The translations under genes were made by a program, and so were the position numbers. The notes beneath the pieces were generated by a model. The model saw only the letters and a list, made by a program, of their open reading frames with translations, did no database searches and was not told the origin of the DNA. A stretch of 64,000 nt of DNA from Tritrichomonas musculus. Taxonomy: Eukaryota > Parabasalia > Tritrichomonadida > Tritrichomonadidae. The DNA is taken from contig JAPFFF010000033.1 in assembly GCA_039105265.1 (NCBI GenBank), positions 372,001 to 436,000 on the forward strand, read 5' to 3'. The number at the start of each line of letters is the position of its first letter. Positions within the stretch are counted from its first letter, which is position 1. Shown here one piece after another: positions 23,155 to 33,375 of this stretch.

Positions 23155-26100
23155 TTATATCTTCATGAGAGCTCGTAATTGTGGATTTTCTAAAATACTT
23201 AATGGGGTATTGTTCACTTGAATTGGAGGTTTATATGTTGCCTGAGGTATTGCTCTTTGTTGTTGTCTTTGAACTCTTAATGGAGCATTTTTCATTCTAT
23301 TTCTTTGTCTGAGTTCCATTATTTTTCGATCTACTTCTTGTTTTGTCGTATTCCGATTTGGGATAAATGTTTCTCTCCTTTCTATTTGTCTTCTTTGTAA
23401 TCTTGGGGGTATTCGATATTCTTCCTCTTGCATTGGTGCTCCCATAAAAACTTTTGATTCAACTGTTTGAACTGCAGGTTTTGGAGGAATAATATCAACT
23501 GCTTTTGCAGCAAAAAGAGGTGCATCTTTTCTTGCTCTTGTTGGTAATTCAACAATTCCCGTACTCGTTTTTATTTTGGTTTTTTGATCAATGGGTATTG
23601 GTAATAATTTCCCTGTATCAGGCATTTTAGGGGTTTTTATTAAGGTTAAATTAGACTCTTTTAATTCCTCTAATTTATTTGTTATTGATTCTTTTTTCTC
23701 TTCTGGATCATTATCATGAACCAATATTACTGGAGAACTTAAAGGTTTAATTTCAGGAATATCAGTATCATCATCAGATGGTTCATCCGATGGTTCATCA
23801 GATTTTGTTCGAATAATTGGACTGATTGTTGGTTTTGTTGATGTTGCAGGATAAGAGTCTTTCTTTAATCTTTGGGCTCTTTGTTTATCTAAAATCCATC
23901 TTCTTATTGAAACTGGTGGAGCAAATTTATTGGATGGTCGTAATGGTTTTGTAAAATCATTTTGTTTCGGTTTGATTGGATTATCATCATCACTATCAGA
24001 ATCAAAACTTGATTTAAATGAAAATAATGAATCTGATGCAGGTTTTGGAGTTTCTCGATTAAAACCTGTTAATCTTAATGGTGCATTTGCTCTTGATAAA
24101 TCTCCAATACCACTTCGATTGACTTCCATACCTGGTCTATTCCATGGATTTGTATTATTTGATAATGTATTTGTTGTTGCAGGTGTTGTTGTCGAATTTG
24201 TTGTTAATGAATTCGTTTGTCTTTGTGCATTTAAAGCTGAAAAACGTAAAGGTTGTCCGACAGTTCCTCCAAAAGATGTCCCAGAATTAAATCCTCCTCC
24301 AATAGAATTATTTTTTTGATTTTCTTTTTCCCTTTGTTTCTCATTTAAATCTTTTAGTTCTTCATCTAATGCTTGTTTTGCATTTTCAAATTCCATATTA
24401 TTATATTTATCATATGATATTTCTGTTAAACCTAATTTTCGTCTCATTCTGTTTATATCATTAATTTTTGGATTGATGACACTCTTTTTCCTTTTCTCTT
24501 CAGCATCTTTCTTTTCGAATTCCTCCTTTAATTTCTTAAATAATTCATATTGCTCATGTAATTTTTGTTCTAGTGCATCAATATTTGGATTCAAACCTTT
24601 GACTGTATCATATTCAAATTTTTTATCATCTAAGTCTAATTGAGTTGGAATATCATATTTCATTGTTTTCATTTCTTTGATCATTTTTCTTATTGGTTTA
24701 CAATATTTTTCAATTCTCAAGAATCGTTCAGCATCATCAATTTTTGGATAAATTTTTGTTACATCTGATAATTTTGCAATAGGTTCTCCTGTTACCGAAT
24801 TATATTCTTTCCAATGAGGTTCTAAAAATGAATCTCTTGCTTCCTCTATTTTTTTCTTGATTTCAGGATATGCTTCATCGATTTTTTCTATTTGAAGGCC
24901 ATCTCCTATGTATTCCCCAATAATGTCATCAGTGCTTAATCCTGGTTCACTTTTTTTATTCGCAATATAATTGTAATCATGAATAAGAGGTAACATTCGA
25001 ACATTAAAATAGGCTGTCTTCCAGTTCCTCTCTTCAGAACATAATTCATCTAAATTGGACGCATTTAATTTTTTACCAAACTTCTCATTAAATTCAGGTA
25101 AATGATCTAAAATTTTCATGATAATTGGAATATCAGATTCTACAGTAACATATTTTTGAAGTTGTTCCGCAGTGATATCATTTCTTGTTAAACCTGTTTC
25201 TGTTTTCATTTTATCAATTTTCCCTTGCATCTCATCACGCCATTTCCTTTTTCCCTCAATAATTTCTTCACATTTTTCTGGTCCTTGAGCAATAAATTCA
25301 TCCCATTTTGGAATTAACATTGGAGATAATCCTTTTGATAATCTTTCATGAATGTGAACAAGATTATAGTCTAAATATTGTTCAATGACTGAAATATTAT
25401 AATCATAATTTCGCAAAAGATGTTCTAAAGTATATTGTTTATTCATTAAATCATTAAATTCTAAACGAAAAGGTTCAATTCTTAAATAAGCCATAGCCTC
25501 AAATGCATTCAAAAAATGAGAACGAACATCATTTTCATCTGTGAATTTCAAAATATCATTTTTGTATCGTTCAAATTCATCATCTGATATTTTTCTTTTG
25601 TATTCAGATAATATTTCGGATAAATTCAACCAATCTTCTTGAACTGCTCCTGTTAAATACTTTTTTAACCTTTCCCTTGTCATATTATTGAATATAAATT
25701 TATTAACATCTTTGACTTGGTCAATTGGTTTATTTGGGTTAATTTCATTATATTTTTCAATCAATTCATAAAGTTCACAATGTAATATAGTATCTTCGGG
25801 TTTATCATATTTTTGTAATAATTCATTTGTTTTATCCGTGGGGAGATGTAATGATAGTACTTTTGCATGTACATTTTTGTTACTTGCAGATTTCTTTTTC
25901 CTTCCTTTCACCTCATTTATTTCTGTTTCTAAATCTTGAATTACATTCTCCAATTTTGTAGCATATGTTAAAGCTTTTGAGGAATCAATTTGATTATCGG
26001 GATAAAATTGATTTCGATAAAATATCAATAATTCAGCAATAGCTTTCTTTGCTTTTGGAATCGAATCTTGACTTCCTTGAAAAACACCTAATTCTCTTAA

Positions 26101-29100
26101 TGCATCAAATTTATCATAATTTGTTCCATGTTGTGAGTTCCAATAATCTAAATAAGATTTGAAATTTATCTTTCTATTATTATAGTCAACCATTATTCCT
26201 TTTTCTTTGGACAGTATATTTACATGATTCAATAATTCGTTCTTTATTGATTTTCCTTTATCTGAACTTTGTAAAATTTCATTATGAACCTCATCTCTCT
26301 TATATGTTGTTCCTCCATAAAAGTCATTTAATTTATCAATCAACATGTATATTTCAAGACCATTTAAAGCCATATCTGCATCATTATTAAATTCTTTTCT
26401 CACCCATACATCATCTCTATTTGGTTCATTTTTGAAGTAAGAATTGTAATCATTTAATTTAGTTTGAATTGTACCAGCTGATTGAAAATTCTCTTTTTTC
26501 TGTTCCTCATATTTAATATCGCTTTTTAATCTTTCTATTCCTTCATCACTATCAGGATAATTATTTTCATCAAATCTATCACCTAATAATGTTTTTGCCA
26601 ATTGAATGAGACCTTTTCTTAAATAAACATAAGCTGCTTCTTCAATATGTTCACCATATTCACTAATCATTTTTTGTTTTTTGAGTCGTGCATTCGGAAA
26701 TGCCTTATTATATATTTTAATTGCTTCTTTAATGAGGTCATTTGATTCATATTCATCTTTTTTATTCACAACTGTCTTCAAATAATTAATTTGTTTATCA
26801 TCTGTCCAAGAACTTTGCTCTTGATCTGTCCAATTTACTTTGTATTTCTCTTCAAAATCAGTAATTAAATTTTGGAGTGTGAGATAATTTTTAATTTCTT
26901 TATAGTCGATTTTCGAAAACAAGGCTTTTGCAAAACGATACCTCCCTGCCCAATCATCAACGTCATATTCTTTATGCTTCTCCTTAAATTTCGTAAATAA
27001 TTCGTTCATTTCATCTGTTTCTAATTTCTTTTCATATGTTTCGAATTCTTTCTTTTTATCAAGCAAATATTTCTTTTTCTCTCTTGTTTTGGAGTTATCA
27101 AAGGTTGAAAGATGTGTATCTTCTTCTCCCACTTTTGCTAAATATGTTAAATAAATTTCTTCATCACTAACATTTTGAATCAAATAGATAGCATTTTGAA
27201 CATCTTGCAAATAATCATTTGTTTTCAAAACAGGGAAATGTTCCATCATATATTCGTAGTCCCATTTTTTCGAATCCATCAGGTTTTTCAATGTCGGATT
27301 CCCATTGAATTCCTTTTCCCTTGCAAAGTAAATATCTAAATCCTTCATCATTCCAACGATTGCTGTTCCAAAATCATTTTGATATTTTCCAAGCATCTCT
27401 TTTTCTGACTTCTTATCAATCAAAGCATTATATGCAAAATATACAATATAAAACATGACTCCCTCATAAGAATGATTATGTTTTTTCATTAATTCTTCAA
27501 AAGTCATGGTTGTAAAATGTGAAAAATCTTTATATATTTGTAAGAATTTATTCGCTTCTGTATCGCTCTTTAATTTTTTCAAATCCTCTTCAACTCTATT
27601 TTTTTCAGTCTTGAGATGAAATAATGTTTGTTCATCATCTTTTTTCAATAAATTATTTATTTCCTCATTTGTATATCCATAAGTATCTGTTAATTGAGTT
27701 TTTAAGATTTCAACTTCTAAATATTTTTTGAAATCAACATAATTTGGTTTCTGTTTTTGAAGTTTCTCTACATCAAGGGTTGTTCTACAAACTTTTTCAT
27801 ACTCTTTTATCAAATCAATACATTCTTGACATTCAAAATTTTGATTATTCTTTTCAGCACTCTTATAAATCTCTTCCAGAGCATCAGCATCTTGTGAATT
27901 TTCGGTATATTTTTCAATTTCTGAAGCCAAAGAACTATTTATTTTTTTGATTTTATATTTCAAATTCTTCACTTTCATAAATATTCTCCAACCTTCCATA
28001 TCTCTCTCTTTGTTCAATACGAATTTTGCTACTGTATTTTTTGTGGAAAAATTGGTATTATATTCAAGCATTTCTGTTTTAAATGCACTTCCTTCTTTAT
28101 CATAAGTCCAGAGGTCATTCAATTTTGAATCTATATCTTGAATTTGTTTTTCTCTATCTAACTTATCAGGATTATCATATTCTTGTAAGAACCATTTTGA
28201 AAATGTTTCTTTTGCTAATTCGTGTTCTAAAAATATGTTTGCTTCTTTTGCATTATTATCCACGGAGTCTAAAAAATCATTCAATGTTTTAAATTGACAT
28301 CTTGGTTTTGTTGAATATTGACTCCAAAGATCATTAAAATTTTGCGATTGAAAATAATTCAAATCAAAATCGGTAAAATTATTTATCTTCGATTTTAACC
28401 AATCTGTTTTTTGTTCATCTGTTTTAACCGCCTCTGGATATTTTATCTCCATTTTGTTAAATGTTTGACGATAAGTGTATTCCATTCCAATTCTCACAAA
28501 ATATTTCATTGCATCCTGTGGAGCAGGATAATTTTTCATGAGTTCTCCTAATGTTTTTTCTTTGATATATGATTTGGTTGAATTCCAAGCATTTTCCAAA
28601 CCAGGTGTTTTGAGATATTCTATTCCATTGTCAACCAATCTTTGTGTTACTGTTGCTATTTCGGTAAATTTTTCTGATAAACTTGCATTTGGATTTTTAA
28701 ATTGATATTTATCTTCTCCGCTATAACTAGCATAAACCGTTTGAATTCGATTAATCATTTCCTGATAACCATCTTCTTTTGATTTCTGCATTAATATTTT
28801 TTCATCTCCATCATTCCACGCACCTATTTTCTTCATGATATTGAAATATATGAGAGGATCTTTATCCTCTGCCCACCAGTCTATTGTTTCCAGTTGTTTC
28901 CATTTTTTCTGAATTTTGTCTTTTATGGTTATCATTCCATCATCTTCCGTATTTCCATTTGATATATGATTATTTTCGATGATGTCCGTATATTCTGCGG
29001 TTGTTAAACACTTCTTTCCATGTCCATCTATTTTATAACATAACATATCATAAAACGAGCAGTAAATAAATTTTCCAACTTTATTTTTGTCTCCATCATA

Positions 29101-32100
29101 TTTTTTATAGAGAGCCTGATAATCAAATTGCCAAGGTTTACGTACCCATTTTTTATCGTCTCTCTCTCCAACTTCATTCCAAATTTCCGAGTACTGATTA
29201 TTTATTGCTTCATATTGTCTTTCCAAAGCATCACAATCTTGTCTTGCTTGATCTATTTTTTGTTGAATACTAATGATAACTTGTTTTGAATTTGTTGTTG
29301 TTTGTTTATCAGATGGGAAATATGGATTCAAATCAATATAGTTATAATAAGATAAATATTCATCTTTGTATTTCTTCAATTCATTTAAAAAAGTGATTAA
29401 TTCTTGATCACCTCCTAATTGTTGCCTCATTATTGCAACATTATCAAATTTCAAATAACTGTTTTTATTATTGTCTCTCCAATCAATAAAAGCTTTTTCA
29501 ACTTCTTTTGATATCTTCATATTTAAATTCTTTCTTTTGGATTCATTTACTAACCATTTTACACCATCTTCCATTTCCCATCCTTTCTGATAAAATATTT
29601 TTATAGCATGTTCTTGATTCTGTATTTTCTCTTCAGACACAGAATTATATTTTTCTATTGCTTTTTCCAAAGTATAATGAGTTGTGTCTCCGTCTCCCAC
29701 ATCAACTATGATTGTATGTGCTTCGTTTTCCATTTTCTGTAAATTTTCAATATCATTTGCACATTTTATTGACATTTTCCCTACATTATCCAAAAATCGT
29801 GCCTCATCAGATGGATAACCTTTATTTTGATATTTTTTTAATATATACTGCTCAAATGTTTCGCAATCTTCTGCGTCGTTCAAATATTTACTCAAAAAGT
29901 TTTCCCAATTATTTTCAACAAAAATATAGAGATTTTGATGTGATTTATTTTTAATCTTTATGTAATGAGTCACCAACTGTTCAATATTTGGTAAAAGTTC
30001 ATCATCTTCATCTGTGTTTTGCATTCCCTGATCAGAGAGATATTGATACAGCCTACTCAAATCTTTTTCACATTCATAGAAATTTGGATAAAAGTCAAAA
30101 ATGAAATTTATATCATTTGTATTGGAAAATCTTTTATGGTTCATCCATCCTTTTTTCATTTGAATCCAGAGTTTTACATCTTTATCATTTTTACAATGTC
30201 CTGCGAGATCTTCCCATGTTGCAATATCTTGATTTCTTCCCATTAGAGTTTGAATTTTTTTATTTTTTTGAAAGTCTTCTTTTCTATTTTTAAATTCCGA
30301 TAGAGTCTCAGTCAAATTGGTTTCAACTGTTTCTAATGCATCCGGATTATCGATTTCTTCCCGAAACCATTGGTAGAAATACGGACAAAATTCCAACATT
30401 TGAATTGATAAAGGATAAATTTTTGTGAGATATGTTTCCAGTTTATCAATGTCGAAAGCAAAACGTGCAAATAATTCTTTTCCAATACAAGGTCTAAGTT
30501 TTATTAATCTTTGATCATCTTTTATCAAAGCAAGTAATGCAGGTAATTTTTCATCCCACTCTTTATCTAATTGTGCTTGAACCGATTGTGGATTCCCTTT
30601 ATTTTGATTAAGTAATTGAGTCTTTTTCTTTTCAAACAATTCCGATTGCTTACCTTTAATCCAAAAATCATCATCACGCCAATACCCAAATTCAGGAATA
30701 TTTGTCTTTATTTTTTGTTTCAAATATTCTTGATTAACATTCCATGCATCACATAAGCTAGACACTTCATCTCTCATTTCCCTATCTGCTTCCTCAAACG
30801 ATTTGTTCTTGTATGAGTCTAATTTTGCCTGAAATTCTTCATCTGTTCGTCCAGGATAAAACCAATTAAAATATTCAGTAACGGCCTTATAAATTGCATT
30901 GTTTGTTTCTAATCCTCTGATATGTTTTTGTTTCTTTTCATTCTCTTCTTTCAATAATTGAAGAATTTCGGTCTCTATTTTTTGCTGAGATTGAGTTGCA
31001 GTTGCAATTCTTTGATTCATTGTTGCAATTAAATTATCGATTTCTTGAATTATGGTATTTTTTAATACAGCTTCTTTTTCTTCTAAATAAGCTTCTGGTG
31101 TTCCACCATTACCCCATGTTTTTAGTGCAATATCCATCTCTTGTTTGGCAAATGCAATGTTTGCCTGATTGTATGCCTCCCTCCATGCTTGATCTAATCC
31201 TTCGTCTTGTCCAAATTGAAAATATGTGTAATTATTGTATTCATTCAAAAATCTTTGTTGAGCCTCTTCACTGATTTTCATTTCTTGTTCGAATTTGCAC
31301 TGTTTCATTGCCATGATTGTTCGCAATTGGAAAAAATTACTTGAACTTCTAAACAGTAATTTCGTTAGATTATCTGAATTGAATGATGCACCTGTATTTT
31401 GCAATGTTAAAATTGCATACTGTAGACTTAAGGCACCATTGGATCGTTCTATTGCTATTTTATCTGGATTGGGTTGACCATTTTCCACTTTGAATGTACA
31501 AAATGGATCATTTTTAATCATCCATGCGGCAGACATTAATACTTGATATAGTCTATGATTTTCTGCTTCCATACCACCATTAAATTCCATATCCCAAATT
31601 GATAAATTGACTTCTCTTTCGTCTCGAACTGATATATTTGGCAAAATATTCGTCTTATAACAATGATAACTCTCTAGAGCCGCTTCTTGATCTACCCAAT
31701 TTGGCCATTTTGTCCACGGTAATCCTTCAAATTGGCCTAGATAATGTTTGACCATTTGAAAATAGCAACAATTTAATGCACCGTCCGATGAAATTATGAT
31801 ATTATCTTTTATATAGAATGGCAAAACCGCTTCTTCCCAAAATTCTCGATAGTTTCTCCTCTTTTTTGCAACTTCATATATCATTATTGATTCGCCTTTT
31901 GTGAAACCTACTTCTTGCCATATCGTAGGAGGTTGTTCTTTCCAATTCCAACACAAAATCTTATATCTTTTTTGTTGTAAATTCATTACTTCTGATATAA
32001 TATCAACCTCTCCTGCAAAATGTTCCATCGATGGTAATATTTTGTTATCAGGTTGTCCTCCAATTGCCAAATATGTATCGTATTCTATGAGATATCTTAA

Positions 32101-32238
32101 GAAAAGTATTTCCCCTGATGCTGAAAACTGTGCTTTATTTTCTTTCATCGTCTTGTATCCATTTTCCATATCTTGTATTCTATTTATACAGTTTGTTCCA
32201 ATAAATGTTTTCAACCCATCGACAATCGTAGATGTCAT
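23155..32238 (-). CDS. Giant helical virion-associated-like protein, 3027 aa
   Basis: I start at the ATG at 32238 (MTSTIVDG); the frame opens two codons earlier only with TTG. From about residue 1 to 2450 the protein is lysine/glutamate/asparagine-rich, helical and tryptophan/tyrosine-dotted, with loosely repeated W..E and YP.. motifs and no membrane segment. The last 550 residues are low complexity: glycine/threonine/asparagine tracts (TTNSTTTPATTN), proline-rich and SDSDDD segments, and a basic C-terminal end. No polymerase, helicase or protease motif was seen. It spans over a quarter of the viral block, so an internal virion or scaffold protein is the best guess. The upstream region lacks the late motif. 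Confidence 0.6.
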   Translation of the reverse strand: MTSTIVDGLKTFIGTNCINRIQDMENGYKTMKENKAQFSASGEILFLRYLIEYDTYLAIGGQPDNKILPSMEHFAGEVDIISEVMNLQQKRYKILCWNWKEQPPTIWQEVGFTKGESIMIYEVAKKRRNYREFWEEAVLPFYIKDNIIISSDGALNCCYFQMVKHYLGQFEGLPWTKWPNWVDQEAALESYHCYKTNILPNISVRDEREVNLSIWDMEFNGGMEAENHRLYQVLMSAAWMIKNDPFCTFKVENGQPNPDKIAIERSNGALSLQYAILTLQNTGASFNSDNLTKLLFRSSSNFFQLRTIMAMKQCKFEQEMKISEEAQQRFLNEYNNYTYFQFGQDEGLDQAWREAYNQANIAFAKQEMDIALKTWGNGGTPEAYLEEKEAVLKNTIIQEIDNLIATMNQRIATATQSQQKIETEILQLLKEENEKKQKHIRGLETNNAIYKAVTEYFNWFYPGRTDEEFQAKLDSYKNKSFEEADREMRDEVSSLCDAWNVNQEYLKQKIKTNIPEFGYWRDDDFWIKGKQSELFEKKKTQLLNQNKGNPQSVQAQLDKEWDEKLPALLALIKDDQRLIKLRPCIGKELFARFAFDIDKLETYLTKIYPLSIQMLEFCPYFYQWFREEIDNPDALETVETNLTETLSEFKNRKEDFQKNKKIQTLMGRNQDIATWEDLAGHCKNDKDVKLWIQMKKGWMNHKRFSNTNDINFIFDFYPNFYECEKDLSRLYQYLSDQGMQNTDEDDELLPNIEQLVTHYIKIKNKSHQNLYIFVENNWENFLSKYLNDAEDCETFEQYILKKYQNKGYPSDEARFLDNVGKMSIKCANDIENLQKMENEAHTIIVDVGDGDTTHYTLEKAIEKYNSVSEEKIQNQEHAIKIFYQKGWEMEDGVKWLVNESKRKNLNMKISKEVEKAFIDWRDNNKNSYLKFDNVAIMRQQLGGDQELITFLNELKKYKDEYLSYYNYIDLNPYFPSDKQTTTNSKQVIISIQQKIDQARQDCDALERQYEAINNQYSEIWNEVGERDDKKWVRKPWQFDYQALYKKYDGDKNKVGKFIYCSFYDMLCYKIDGHGKKCLTTAEYTDIIENNHISNGNTEDDGMITIKDKIQKKWKQLETIDWWAEDKDPLIYFNIMKKIGAWNDGDEKILMQKSKEDGYQEMINRIQTVYASYSGEDKYQFKNPNASLSEKFTEIATVTQRLVDNGIEYLKTPGLENAWNSTKSYIKEKTLGELMKNYPAPQDAMKYFVRIGMEYTYRQTFNKMEIKYPEAVKTDEQKTDWLKSKINNFTDFDLNYFQSQNFNDLWSQYSTKPRCQFKTLNDFLDSVDNNAKEANIFLEHELAKETFSKWFLQEYDNPDKLDREKQIQDIDSKLNDLWTYDKEGSAFKTEMLEYNTNFSTKNTVAKFVLNKERDMEGWRIFMKVKNLKYKIKKINSSLASEIEKYTENSQDADALEEIYKSAEKNNQNFECQECIDLIKEYEKVCRTTLDVEKLQKQKPNYVDFKKYLEVEILKTQLTDTYGYTNEEINNLLKKDDEQTLFHLKTEKNRVEEDLKKLKSDTEANKFLQIYKDFSHFTTMTFEELMKKHNHSYEGVMFYIVYFAYNALIDKKSEKEMLGKYQNDFGTAIVGMMKDLDIYFAREKEFNGNPTLKNLMDSKKWDYEYMMEHFPVLKTNDYLQDVQNAIYLIQNVSDEEIYLTYLAKVGEEDTHLSTFDNSKTREKKKYLLDKKKEFETYEKKLETDEMNELFTKFKEKHKEYDVDDWAGRYRFAKALFSKIDYKEIKNYLTLQNLITDFEEKYKVNWTDQEQSSWTDDKQINYLKTVVNKKDEYESNDLIKEAIKIYNKAFPNARLKKQKMISEYGEHIEEAAYVYLRKGLIQLAKTLLGDRFDENNYPDSDEGIERLKSDIKYEEQKKENFQSAGTIQTKLNDYNSYFKNEPNRDDVWVRKEFNNDADMALNGLEIYMLIDKLNDFYGGTTYKRDEVHNEILQSSDKGKSIKNELLNHVNILSKEKGIMVDYNNRKINFKSYLDYWNSQHGTNYDKFDALRELGVFQGSQDSIPKAKKAIAELLIFYRNQFYPDNQIDSSKALTYATKLENVIQDLETEINEVKGRKKKSASNKNVHAKVLSLHLPTDKTNELLQKYDKPEDTILHCELYELIEKYNEINPNKPIDQVKDVNKFIFNNMTRERLKKYLTGAVQEDWLNLSEILSEYKRKISDDEFERYKNDILKFTDENDVRSHFLNAFEAMAYLRIEPFRLEFNDLMNKQYTLEHLLRNYDYNISVIEQYLDYNLVHIHERLSKGLSPMLIPKWDEFIAQGPEKCEEIIEGKRKWRDEMQGKIDKMKTETGLTRNDITAEQLQKYVTVESDIPIIMKILDHLPEFNEKFGKKLNASNLDELCSEERNWKTAYFNVRMLPLIHDYNYIANKKSEPGLSTDDIIGEYIGDGLQIEKIDEAYPEIKKKIEEARDSFLEPHWKEYNSVTGEPIAKLSDVTKIYPKIDDAERFLRIEKYCKPIRKMIKEMKTMKYDIPTQLDLDDKKFEYDTVKGLNPNIDALEQKLHEQYELFKKLKEEFEKKDAEEKRKKSVINPKINDINRMRRKLGLTEISYDKYNNMEFENAKQALDEELKDLNEKQREKENQKNNSIGGGFNSGTSFGGTVGQPLRFSALNAQRQTNSLTTNSTTTPATTNTLSNNTNPWNRPGMEVNRSGIGDLSRANAPLRLTGFNRETPKPASDSLFSFKSSFDSDSDDDNPIKPKQNDFTKPLRPSNKFAPPVSIRRWILDKQRAQRLKKDSYPATSTKPTISPIIRTKSDEPSDEPSDDDTDIPEIKPLSSPVILVHDNDPEEKKESITNKLEELKESNLTLIKTPKMPDTGKLLPIPIDQKTKIKTSTGIVELPTRARKDAPLFAAKAVDIIPPKPAVQTVESKVFMGAPMQEEEYRIPPRLQRRQIERRETFIPNRNTTKQEVDRKIMELRQRNRMKNAPLRVQRQQQRAIPQATYKPPIQVNNTPLSILENPQLRALMKI

Positions 32239-32335
32239 TTTCAATAACTTTAAAATTGTATGAGCTCATTGAAAAAGTTTCATTCGTGTAAACCATTCAC
32301 TCACAAATAAATTGTGAGGGCCTGCTGAAAGCAGT

Positions 32336-32430
32336 CAATGACCTTCACAAATGACCTTCACAAATGGTTTTTCAATCCCTTGACCTTCATTAATGACCTC
32401 TCACAAATGGTTTTCAATACGTTTGTTAAC
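32336..32430. repeat. Short direct repeats TGACCTTCACAAA
   Basis: TGACCTTCACAAA occurs twice 13 bases apart, followed by degenerate copies (TGACCTTCATTAA, TGACCTCTCACAAATGG) separated by GGTTTTTCAAT-type spacers. It lies upstream of the giant gene and may be its regulatory region. Confidence 0.6.
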
Positions 32431-32468
32431 CACGATAATGAGCTCTCAAAAATGACTACACAGCGGCC

Positions 32469-32521
32469 AAATGGCGTGGGTTGTTAACGGACCGATAGGG
32501 ACGTTAAGAAATCACGCCATT
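32469..32521. repeat. Nested dyad AAATGGCGTG ... CACGCCATTT
   Basis: A perfect 10-base inverted repeat encloses a second one, TTAACG ... CGTTAA, with a short loop. It is unusually GC-rich for the surroundings and lies between the giant gene's promoter region and the 89-aa gene. Confidence 0.65.
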
Positions 32522-32527
32522 TATATA

Positions 32528-32797
32528 CTACTGGTTTGCTGCCAGTTCTTTAGCTTGTTCATCAGATATGTCATGCAATCTACGAAGAAGTGCTGTATTG
32601 TATGGATATTTTTCCATGATATCACCTTTGAGTATATCTTTTGTATTCAAATGACTATAGTTGAGACCAATTTTATTTACTGGTGAGATTCTATTTCCAA
32701 CCATGTATTCATTAGAAGCTGTAATTTGAGATAATTCAATTGGTGTTTGAGTATAATTATACATCAAATTTGCATGACAATTTGGGCAAGACTCCAT
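32528..32797 (-). CDS. Hypothetical protein with N-terminal CPNC motif, 89 aa
   Basis: The protein starts MESCPNCHANLMYNY, half of a zinc-ribbon; no second CxxC pair follows, so metal binding would need dimerisation or another ligand. The rest is polar, with a helical C-terminus (LLRRLHDISDEQAKELAANQ). It is the last clear gene of the virus-like block and reads in the same direction as the giant gene. It could belong either to the large element or to a separate Maverick fragment. Confidence 0.5.
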   Translation of the reverse strand: MESCPNCHANLMYNYTQTPIELSQITASNEYMVGNRISPVNKIGLNYSHLNTKDILKGDIMEKYPYNTALLRRLHDISDEQAKELAANQ

Positions 32798-33375
32798 ATC
32801 TTAACAAATCGCCTCAATTTTTGAAGCATTCGATTAAACTTTTGAAAGATATCAAATTTCTATAAAATGGTCGAATAAAAAAATACGAATTTCTTCTTAT
32901 TTATTAGGAATTAAATAATTTTGCTCAATATATAATTTTATTAAAATATAATATAATTTATTTATTCTTTTAATAACTGATAAAAATTTATATTTACTTA
33001 TAAAAAAAGGTTTTCAAATTTTCGGAAAACCTCCTTAAGGAGGTATTCAGTTCGAATTAATGATGCAGTTACGAATTTAGCAAATATTATGACAATCCGA
33101 TTATCAGATAAAAGAAGCATTTCACTTATTGAAAAGGTTTCATTTTTACAGTATTCTAATATTGTTAGGCTATATCAGCTAAAGAAAGAACCTCATATAT
33201 TATAGATTCCTACTAAAGCCAGATTTAGCAGACTTTAAATAATATTTACAGTAAAAAAATATATATTTAATGATCATAAACTATTTTTATTTCAGAATTT
33301 TCTTTAAAAATAATCAACGATATCTATAAAAGCATGCCAATAACTCTCAAATGAATTAATCAAATATTTTTTTAG
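32798..33375. other. AT-rich spacer at the right edge of the viral block
   Basis: I see no gene here. At 33007-33045 a hairpin (GGTTTTC ... GGAAAACC) abuts the perfect palindrome CCTCCTTAAGGAGG. This would be a reasonable place for the element boundary, but no terminal repeat or target duplication could be matched. Confidence 0.4.

Larger units (their letters stand above)
1..32810. mobile_element. Integrated Polinton/Maverick-like large DNA virus (left end outside window)
   Basis: This is a compact block with paired capsid-like genes, a packaging ATPase, fibre-like proteins, a basic core-like peptide and many small unknown proteins. Gene spacing is about 40 bases in the structural cluster, quite unlike the sparse DNA to its right. 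Capsid, ATPase and pVI-like genes together are the hallmark of Polinton-type viruses (established knowledge). No family B polymerase, integrase or cysteine protease is seen here, so the window probably holds only part of the element. The right boundary is set loosely after the zinc-ribbon-like gene ending near 32.8 kb; no terminal repeat or target duplication was identified. Confidence 0.75.

Noticed and set aside
23930-24319. 129-codon plus-strand frame
   Set aside because: It lies antisense to the low-complexity tail of the 3027-aa gene and has no initiator.
23155-32238. DNA polymerase B or helicase inside the giant protein
   Set aside because: No DTDS-type, YGD-type or P-loop motif was found on reading through it.
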